From CS1-C013 sp964347265 (lineage in GTDB: Archaea > Aenigmatarchaeota > Aenigmatarchaeia > Aenigmatarchaeales > Aenigmatarchaeaceae), in the NCBI GenBank assembly GCA_964347265.1, contig CAYFXV010000018.1:1-11296 (forward strand): a stretch of 11,296 nucleotides of DNA. The letters are read 5' to 3'. Position 1 is the first letter of the stretch. The number at the start of each line of letters is the position of its first letter. The position numbers and the translations under genes were made by a program. The notes beneath the pieces are model-generated. The model saw only the letters and a list, made by a program, of their open reading frames with translations. It made no database searches and had not been told where the DNA came from. This document shows positions 6,658-11,296 of this stretch, in pieces.

Positions 6658-7218
6658 ATGTTTACAAAAAATGAGATAAGAGATTTAATAATATCAGTTT
6701 TTGCTTTAGCTTTTATTTTTAGCTCGTTTGATTTAGGATTAATACTAGTAACTTTGTTTGTAGTAATAGTTGTTTTCTTGTCTCATGAGTTGTCTCATAA
6801 ATTTCTAGCTCAACACTATGGATTCAGTGCAGAATATAGAATGTGGCCCATGGGTTTGATTTTAGGCTTTATAACAGCCTTACTTCCAGGAGGATTTGTT
6901 ATAGCTGCTCCTGGAGCAGTTCATATATCCCCTTTTAAGAAAGGATTTGCTTTCAGAGTGGCCCACTTAACAAGAAAAAAATATGCATTAATAAGTCTTG
7001 CAGGACCTTTGATCAATATAATACTAGCTATATCTCTACTTTTGTTGAATTTTTTCTACACATTCGTATTATTTGAACTAACAGCTAGTATATCTTTTTT
7101 CTTGGCATTTTTCAATTTATTACCAATTCCACCAATGGATGGATCTAAAATCATGACTTGGAATTTGAATATTTGGTTAATACTAACTGCTATAGCTTTT
7201 GTTGGTTTGTTTATTTAA
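6658..7218 (+). CDS. Site-2-protease-like M50 family membrane metalloprotease
   Basis: A 186-residue, mostly hydrophobic protein with about six membrane segments. The zinc-binding HExxH motif is H43-E44-L45-S46-H47, inside a hydrophobic helix. The third ligand region is LLPIPPMDG with D161, matching the M50 (N/L)-P-x-P-x-D-G signature. The conserved LAGPLINI helix sits between them at about 114-122. M50 proteases cut substrates within the membrane, commonly releasing transcription factors or clearing signal-peptide remnants. This is a short form without PDZ or CBS domains, as is common in archaea. It lies 23 bases before the HerA-like gene on the same strand. The substrate is unknown; the neighbouring leftward genes encode membrane-anchored proteins that are conceivable clients, but that link is speculative. 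Confidence 0.9.
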   Translation: MFTKNEIRDLIISVFALAFIFSSFDLGLILVTLFVVIVVFLSHELSHKFLAQHYGFSAEYRMWPMGLILGFITALLPGGFVIAAPGAVHISPFKKGFAFRVAHLTRKKYALISLAGPLINIILAISLLLLNFFYTFVLFELTASISFFLAFFNLLPIPPMDGSKIMTWNLNIWLILTAIAFVGLFI

Positions 7219-7220
7219 AT
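7211..7220 (+). promoter_or_regulatory. TATA box overlapping the M50 stop codon, driving a predicted leaderless HerA-like mRNA
   Basis: TTATTTAAAT is centred about 26 bases before the ATG at 7242 and contains the TAA stop at 7216-7218. The spacing puts initiation at the start codon. The bases before the ATG (aaattcttttc) contain no Shine-Dalgarno. Confidence 0.5.
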
Positions 7221-7241
7221 TACTTTTACTAAATTCTTTTC

Positions 7242-8507
7242 ATGGTAGTTGAGGACATAGTAATAGGAAGAGAACCAGAAGATTTTGAAGTTTATGGTAA
7301 AGGGGCTTGTATAAATTTAGGAAAACATATTGTTGGAAAAGGTTTTAATTTCCATTTAACAAACCCAATTTTGATGGATGTTCTAAGACCTCATGTTATT
7401 CTTATTGTTGGTAAGAGGGGTTCTGGAAAATCCTACACATCAGCAGTTTTAGCAGAGGAAATAACAAAACTGCCAGATGAGGTAAAACAAAATTTATCAT
7501 GTTTATTGATTGATACAATGGGAATCTTCTGGTCAATGAAAAACCCAAATGATAGACAATTAATGCAATTAACAGAATGGGGCTTAAAACCAAAGGGATT
7601 TGATGTAAAAATCATTATACCAATTGGAATAAAACCTTACTATGAAAAATATGGAATTTCTTATGATGGAGTTTTTGCAATAAAGCCCTCTGAATTATCA
7701 TCTGCGGACTGGGCCTTAACTTTTAACATAAATCTTTATGATTCACTAGGAATTTTATTAGAAAGGGTATTGAAAAAACTAAAAAGAAAAGACTATTCTA
7801 TAGAGGATATAATTGATGCGATTGAGAATGATAAAAGATCTGAAGAAAAAGAAAAACTAGCTTTAGAAAACAGATTTTTATCAGCAAAAGGATGGGGTAT
7901 TTTTTCTAAAGAAGCAGTACATATAGAAAAATTTCTTGAACCAGGTGCTGTTGTTATTTTGGATGTTTCTTTACAAGAAACAAATGTTAGAAGTTTGATG
8001 ATAGGAATTCTTTGTAGAGAAATTTATCAAACAAGAACAGCTGCTAGAAGAGAAGAAGAAATGGGATTGATGGGAGGAGAACTTGTTAAAAGAGTTCCTA
8101 TGACTTGGATAACAATAGATGAATGCCATACTTATTTGCCTGCAGAAGGAGAAACAGCAGCTACTCATGATTTATTAACTCTATTAAGGCAAGGGAGACA
8201 ACCTGGTATAAGTTTAGTTCTAATAACGCAAAGGCCGAACAAAATTCATGAAGATGCAATGTCTCAGGCAGATTTGGTTATATCACATAGATTAACTGCC
8301 AAACCAGATGTTGATGCATTGTCTGCTATAATGCAAACTTATCTTTTGTCTGATATAAGAAAATTGTTACAAGACCTTCCAAAAACAAGAGGTGCTGCCC
8401 TGATACTCGATGACAATTCTGAGAGAATTTTTAATGTTCAGGTCAAGCCAAGACAGAGTTGGCATGCAGGTGAATCTCCAGTTGCTCTAAAAGAAAAAAG
8501 TTCTTAA
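7242..8507 (+). CDS. HerA/FtsK-superfamily ATPase (DUF87-type), likely DNA translocase
   Basis: A 421-residue soluble P-loop ATPase. A short beta-rich N-terminal part (about 1-50) resembles the HAS barrel of HerA. Walker A is G57-K58-R59-G60-S61-G62-K63-S64. Walker B is ITIDECH with D293-E294, and a sensor/arginine-finger-like T329-Q330-R331-P332 follows, all in the order and spacing of the HerA family. HerA forms hexameric rings that move along double-stranded DNA. With the nuclease NurA and Mre11-Rad50 it resects ends in archaeal recombination. No NurA, Mre11 or Rad50 gene is in this window, so the partner is unknown; the Hef-like helicase starts only 21 bases downstream. Some DUF87 proteins act with other nucleases or in defence or conjugation, so a role outside end resection remains possible. 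I give no gene symbol because true HerA is usually larger. Confidence 0.88.
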   Translation: MVVEDIVIGREPEDFEVYGKGACINLGKHIVGKGFNFHLTNPILMDVLRPHVILIVGKRGSGKSYTSAVLAEEITKLPDEVKQNLSCLLIDTMGIFWSMKNPNDRQLMQLTEWGLKPKGFDVKIIIPIGIKPYYEKYGISYDGVFAIKPSELSSADWALTFNINLYDSLGILLERVLKKLKRKDYSIEDIIDAIENDKRSEEKEKLALENRFLSAKGWGIFSKEAVHIEKFLEPGAVVILDVSLQETNVRSLMIGILCREIYQTRTAARREEEMGLMGGELVKRVPMTWITIDECHTYLPAEGETAATHDLLTLLRQGRQPGISLVLITQRPNKIHEDAMSQADLVISHRLTAKPDVDALSAIMQTYLLSDIRKLLQDLPKTRGAALILDDNSERIFNVQVKPRQSWHAGESPVALKEKSS

Positions 8508-8510
8508 ATT
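8501..8510 (+). promoter_or_regulatory. TATA-like element overlapping the HerA-like stop codon, before the Hef-like gene
   Basis: TTCTTAAATT is centred about 23 bases before the ATG at 8529 and includes the TAA stop at 8505-8507. It is slightly close for a standard TATA-to-start distance. No Shine-Dalgarno lies before the ATG, so leaderless translation or read-through from upstream are both possible. Confidence 0.4.
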
Positions 8511-8528
8511 TCTAATCTAATTATTCTT

Positions 8529-10046
8529 ATGCCTTTTATTGAACATCCTCTAATAAGACCCGATGCTATAGAATCTAGAAAATATCAAGAAGCTATTTTA
8601 AATACTTCTTCTAAAAGAAATACTCTCTGTGTTCTTCCTACAGGCTTAGGTAAGACAACATTAGCTATTCTCTTAGCTGCTCACAGACTGGAAAAATATC
8701 CAGAATCAAAGGTATTAATAACAGCACCAACCCGTCCTTTATGCGCTCAACATCAAAAAACCTTTCGAGAATGTATGAATATTCTTGAAGAAGAGATAAT
8801 ACTTTTAACAGGAAAAATTTCTCCTGGAAAAAGATACGAATTGTATAAACAAGCAAAAATCATAAGTGCAACTCCACAGACTTTGGATCATGATTTAAAA
8901 AACGAAATATTGGATTTATCCAATTTCAGCTTGTTGATTGTGGATGAAGTACATCGCGCTGTCAAGAGATATTCTTATCCCTTTGTTGCAAAAATCTACA
9001 TGAAAGAAGCTACACATCCTAGAATTTTAGGATTAACAGCTTCTCCTGGAAGTGAAAGAGCAAAGATAGAACAAATATGTAAAAATCTTTTTATTGATTC
9101 TGTTGAAATAAGAACAGAGCTTGATAGTGATGTCAAGCCTTATATTAAAGGAATTGACACAGAATTTGTAAAAGTTAATTTGTCTGAGAATTTGAAAAAT
9201 GCTCAAACTTTGTTAAAAACAGCTTTAAAAGAAAGACTAGAAAAATTAAAAAAATACAATTTTTTTATTAAAACAAAAAGAGAATTGTTAGAAGCTCAGA
9301 GAAAAGTCAGTAAACAGATTGCAACTCAGAGAAAGCCTTTCATGTTTTATTTGGTTTCTCTAATTGTTGAAGCAATTAAAATTTGGCATGTTTTAGAACT
9401 TTTAGAAACTCAAAGTGTTAAAGCTGCTAAAATTTATTTAGAAAAAGTCAAACAAAAGAAAACAAAATCAGATAAGAGAGTCTTAACTGATATCAATTTT
9501 ATTAAAGTAATGGAAATCCTTGAAGAAGGAGAAGAGCATCCCAAAATAACAGAATTAAAACAAGTCTTGAAAAGAGAATTTGAAGAAAATAAAAACGTGA
9601 AAATAATTGTTTTCTCTCATTTTAGGGATAACATTCATCATATTCATGAATTAATCCAGGAAATCTGCAGACCTGTTATTTTAATTGGCCAGGCTGGAGA
9701 AAGAGGATTAAAACAAAAAGAGCAAATAGATGTTATTAAAGATTTTAATGCAGGATACTACAATTGTCTAATCACAAGCCCCATTGGAGAAGAAGGTCTT
9801 CACATACCTTCTGCAGACATTGCTATTTTTTATGATTCAGTTCCTTCTGAGATAAGAACAATTCAGAGAAGAGGGAGGGTCGGAAGAACTAAGGTAGGAA
9901 AAATAATATTCTTGTTAACTAAAGGAACAAGAGATGAAGGCTATTTTTGGACTGCTCATAGAAGAGAGAAAAAAATGAAGTCAATTCTTAGAGAAATGCA
10001 AAACAAAAATGAGAAAAAACAGCAAAGCATTGATGACTTTACTTAA
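8529..10046 (+). CDS. hef: Hef/FANCM-type superfamily 2 helicase, helicase-only form with a possible C-terminal PCNA-binding motif
   Basis: A 505-residue helicase. Motifs in order: RKYQ at 17-20, motif I P37-T-G-L-G-K-T43, motif Ia TAPTRPL, motif II D139-E-V-H142 followed by RA, motif III T170-A-S-P-G174, a helical insert at about 210-345 as in Hef/FANCM, EEHPKITEL, motif V starting S417 (SPIGEEGLHIP) and motif VI Q446-R-R-G-R-V-G-R453. Hef unwinds and remodels stalled forks and branched DNA. Classical euryarchaeal Hef carries a C-terminal XPF-type nuclease with helix-hairpin-helix; here the protein ends soon after motif VI, so it is a split or helicase-only form. The last residues, QQSIDDFT (498-505), fit a PIP-box Q-x-x-I-x-x-F, suggesting recruitment by PCNA. 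Motif II is DEVH rather than the more common DEAH. An XPF-like partner, if any, is not in the window. Confidence 0.9.
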   Translation: MPFIEHPLIRPDAIESRKYQEAILNTSSKRNTLCVLPTGLGKTTLAILLAAHRLEKYPESKVLITAPTRPLCAQHQKTFRECMNILEEEIILLTGKISPGKRYELYKQAKIISATPQTLDHDLKNEILDLSNFSLLIVDEVHRAVKRYSYPFVAKIYMKEATHPRILGLTASPGSERAKIEQICKNLFIDSVEIRTELDSDVKPYIKGIDTEFVKVNLSENLKNAQTLLKTALKERLEKLKKYNFFIKTKRELLEAQRKVSKQIATQRKPFMFYLVSLIVEAIKIWHVLELLETQSVKAAKIYLEKVKQKKTKSDKRVLTDINFIKVMEILEEGEEHPKITELKQVLKREFEENKNVKIIVFSHFRDNIHHIHELIQEICRPVILIGQAGERGLKQKEQIDVIKDFNAGYYNCLITSPIGEEGLHIPSADIAIFYDSVPSEIRTIQRRGRVGRTKVGKIIFLLTKGTRDEGYFWTAHRREKKMKSILREMQNKNEKKQQSIDDFT

Positions 10047-10052
10047 TTAACA

Positions 10053-10060
10053 TTTATTAA
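10053..10060 (+). promoter_or_regulatory. TATA-like element before the 24-residue ORF
   Basis: TTTATTAA is centred about 27 bases before the ATG at 10084, the spacing expected for a leaderless transcript. A second AT-rich word, CTATAAAAATA at 10071-10081, is too near 10084 but could serve the next gene with a leader of about 55 bases. Background AT content lowers confidence. Confidence 0.4.
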
Positions 10061-10083
10061 TAGTCCATTGCTATAAAAATAAT

Positions 10084-10158
10084 ATGGGAAAAATACGTGG
10101 TAAGTCTAGAAAGGCTCAATTAAAATACTCAAGAAAAAAGAAAAAGAAAAAGCGATAA
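10084..10158 (+). CDS. 24-residue Lys/Arg-rich micro-ORF, unknown
   Basis: ATG at 10084 to TAA at 10156-10158. The peptide begins MGKIRGKSRKAQ and ends in a lysine run with a final arginine. About half the residues are Lys or Arg and there are no acidic ones. Its length and charge recall ribosomal protein eL41, but the order of residues does not match that family as I know it. In favour of a real gene are a TATA-like box 27 bases upstream and a stop just one base before the next ATG. Against it are the tiny size and the ease of making Lys-rich frames in A-rich DNA. It may be a small RNA-binding protein, a leader peptide for the next gene, or chance. Confidence 0.4.
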   Translation: MGKIRGKSRKAQLKYSRKKKKKKR

Positions 10159-10159
10159 A

Positions 10160-11296
10160 ATGGTAAAGCTTAAGTTCTGGGAAAAGGAAGAAAAAGAAGA
10201 GAAAGATTCTGAAGAGAAAGTTGAAGACTCTAAAGCTGAAGAAATTAAGAAAAAAATGAAAGAAATAAAAGACTTATTTGAAAAAGAGAAGAAAGAAGAT
10301 ATATTTAAAAAAGAGCCAGAAATTAAAGAAAAAATAGAAACTTTGATTAAAGAGAAAGCTGAAGAAGCAAAATTTGAAGAGAAACCACTTGAAGAAAAAG
10401 TTGAAAAAATCGAAAAGCCAGAAATTGAGATTAAACCTAAGAAAATAAAGAAAGTTAAAAAGATTATAAAAAGGAAACCTAAAGAGAAAGTTAAAAAAAT
10501 TAAAGTAAAGATAAAGAAACCTAGAAGTGAAAAGAAGAGAGAAAGTATAAAAATAAAACAAGAGATTGAACAAATCACACCCGAACAATTGGTAAAACAA
10601 TTAATAACCAAACAATCAATCAAACAACAAAAATTAATAAAAAAAGCCATCCCAGAAATAGAGCAATCAATATCTGATCAATTAACCTTACAATCAAACA
10701 ATCTAATAGATCAGGTCAAACAAACTATTCCTGAATTAATAAGAAAACAATCAAATAAACAGTCAGAATTAATCTCTAAACAAATCAAACAAACATTAGA
10801 ACAATCAGTTCCCTCACAATCAACCAAGTTATTAGAACAAATCACACCAGAAATAGAACAAACAATATCCGACCAATTAACCTTACAATCAAACAATCTA
10901 ATAGATCAGGTCAAACAAGTTATCCCGCAATCAATATCAGACCAATCAACCAAACAATCAGAAGAGATATCCCAACATATTAAAGGAGTAATAGAACAAT
11001 CAATATCCGATCAATCAACCAAACAATCTGAATTAATTTCCAAACGTGTCACAGAAGCATTAGAACAATCAGTCCCCTCACAATCAGGTAATGTAATAGA
11101 ACAAGTCATCCCAGAAATAGAACAATTGGTTTCTAAACATGTAAGAAAAGTAATAGAACAATCATTCCCATCACAATCAACCAAGTTAATAGAACAAGTC
11201 ATCCCAGAAATAGAGCAATCAATCTCTTATCAATTAACAACACAATCAAATAAACAGTCAGAATTAATCTCTAAACAAATCAAACAAACATTAGAA
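10160..11296 (+). CDS. Repetitive helical protein: Lys/Glu-rich N-terminal half and Gln/Ser-rich ~23-residue repeat array, C-terminus beyond the window
   Basis: The frame is open for 379 codons from the ATG at 10160 to the right edge. I do not recognise it. Residues 1-135 are extremely charged (Lys/Glu), first acidic-mixed and then, from about 93, almost purely basic (KKIKKVKKIIKRK), suggesting a helical or disordered nucleic-acid- or membrane-contacting region. From residue 152 it becomes an array of ten full units and a partial one starting QS-x-K or QLTLQS, mostly 22-23 residues, with 19-residue units lacking one helical turn and one 12-residue unit. Units place Leu/Ile/Val at regular steps (ELISKQIKQTLEQ, LIEQVIPEIEQ), so they look amphipathic and helical with Pro breaks. 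There is no Cys, no signal and no membrane segment so far. Codon use shifts with the repeat (CAA, TCA, ATC). Possible roles include a scaffold, filament or adhesin; none is shown. Confidence 0.75.
   Translation, partial: MVKLKFWEKEEKEEKDSEEKVEDSKAEEIKKKMKEIKDLFEKEKKEDIFKKEPEIKEKIETLIKEKAEEAKFEEKPLEEKVEKIEKPEIEIKPKKIKKVKKIIKRKPKEKVKKIKVKIKKPRSEKKRESIKIKQEIEQITPEQLVKQLITKQSIKQQKLIKKAIPEIEQSISDQLTLQSNNLIDQVKQTIPELIRKQSNKQSELISKQIKQTLEQSVPSQSTKLLEQITPEIEQTISDQLTLQSNNLIDQVKQVIPQSISDQSTKQSEEISQHIKGVIEQSISDQSTKQSELISKRVTEALEQSVPSQSGNVIEQVIPEIEQLVSKHVRKVIEQSFPSQSTKLIEQVIPEIEQSISYQLTTQSNKQSELISKQIKQTLE
10613..11296 (+). repeat. Coding repeat array of ~69-bp units, with higher-order duplications
   Basis: Protein units starting at codon 152 have lengths 22, 23, 23, 19, 23, 23, 23, 19, 12 and 19, then a last compound unit cut by the window edge. 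Two long exact direct repeats sit inside. 10679-10723 equals 10874-10918 (45 bases, 195 apart, 65 codons). 10747-10801 equals 11242-11296 (55 bases, 495 apart, 165 codons), and the second copy runs to the last base, so it may extend further. All spacings are multiples of three. This indicates recent block duplication within the gene. Confidence 0.9.

Noticed and set aside
10084..10158. Ribosomal protein eL41 or eS30
   Set aside because: Length and charge resemble eL41 but the residue order does not, and the resemblance to eS30 is limited to a few basic and glycine positions at the start.
10129..10650. Minus-strand 173-codon open frame, very Phe/Ser/Leu-rich, looking like a membrane protein
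   Set aside because: It is the exact reverse of the Lys/Glu-rich part of the plus-strand repeat protein (AAA/GAA become TTT/TTC). The plus frame has an upstream gene context and continues for 379 codons.
10711..11202. Minus-strand open frames with a Cys-rich repeat look (CSIS, DCEGTDCSN)
   Set aside because: They mirror the Gln/Ser repeat array on the plus strand; the repeat periodicity makes every frame look patterned.
10613..11296. Repeated DNA considered as a CRISPR array
   Set aside because: Units vary in length and sequence, are in one open frame with spacings divisible by three, and have no constant repeat separated by unique spacers.

Overview
The window looks like chromosomal DNA from an AT-rich archaeon, most plausibly a small-genome DPANN-type lineage (Pacearchaeota/Woesearchaeota-like). 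This is inferred from a Hef/FANCM-type helicase beside a HerA-like ATPase, TATA/BRE-like boxes about 23-28 bases before several start codons, very short 5' leaders, and secreted proteins packed with N-x-S/T sequons. The phylum is an inference; no rRNA or tRNA gene is visible.

Layout. A divergent hub at about 6089-6293 separates two gene sets. Leftward (minus strand, 6088 down to 1) lie three overlapping genes: a PD-(D/E)XK-like nuclease fold fused to a winged helix-turn-helix, then a 200-residue membrane-anchored sequon-rich protein, then a giant secreted mosaic protein. The giant protein has 1634 codons and is still open at the left edge. It carries five Asp-box (BNR) motifs, paired Ig-like/Cys-rich modules and a Kelch array. 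The 4-base and 11-base overlaps argue for one translationally coupled operon. It pairs an apparent DNA-binding protein with two cell-surface proteins. A cluster of palindromes lies just upstream of its first gene.

Rightward (plus strand, 6294 to 11296) lie a 110-residue charged protein, an M50 site-2-protease-like membrane protein, a HerA/FtsK-superfamily ATPase, a helicase-only Hef-like protein with a possible C-terminal PCNA-binding motif, a 24-residue Lys/Arg-rich micro-ORF, and a protein that runs off the right edge. That last protein switches abruptly from a Lys/Glu-rich half to a Gln/Ser-rich array of about 23-residue repeats. The gaps between these genes are 21-37 bases and often contain a TATA-like box overlapping the upstream stop codon, which suggests leaderless transcripts.

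How they may work together. The HerA-like ATPase and Hef-like helicase fit DNA repair or replication-fork processing. The leftward operon looks like surface display, possibly host or cell contact, under a regulator of unusual design. I see no CRISPR array, transposase, tRNA or rRNA. The best candidates for something undescribed are the nuclease-wHTH/surface-protein operon with its palindromic control region, and the Gln/Ser repeat protein at the right edge.
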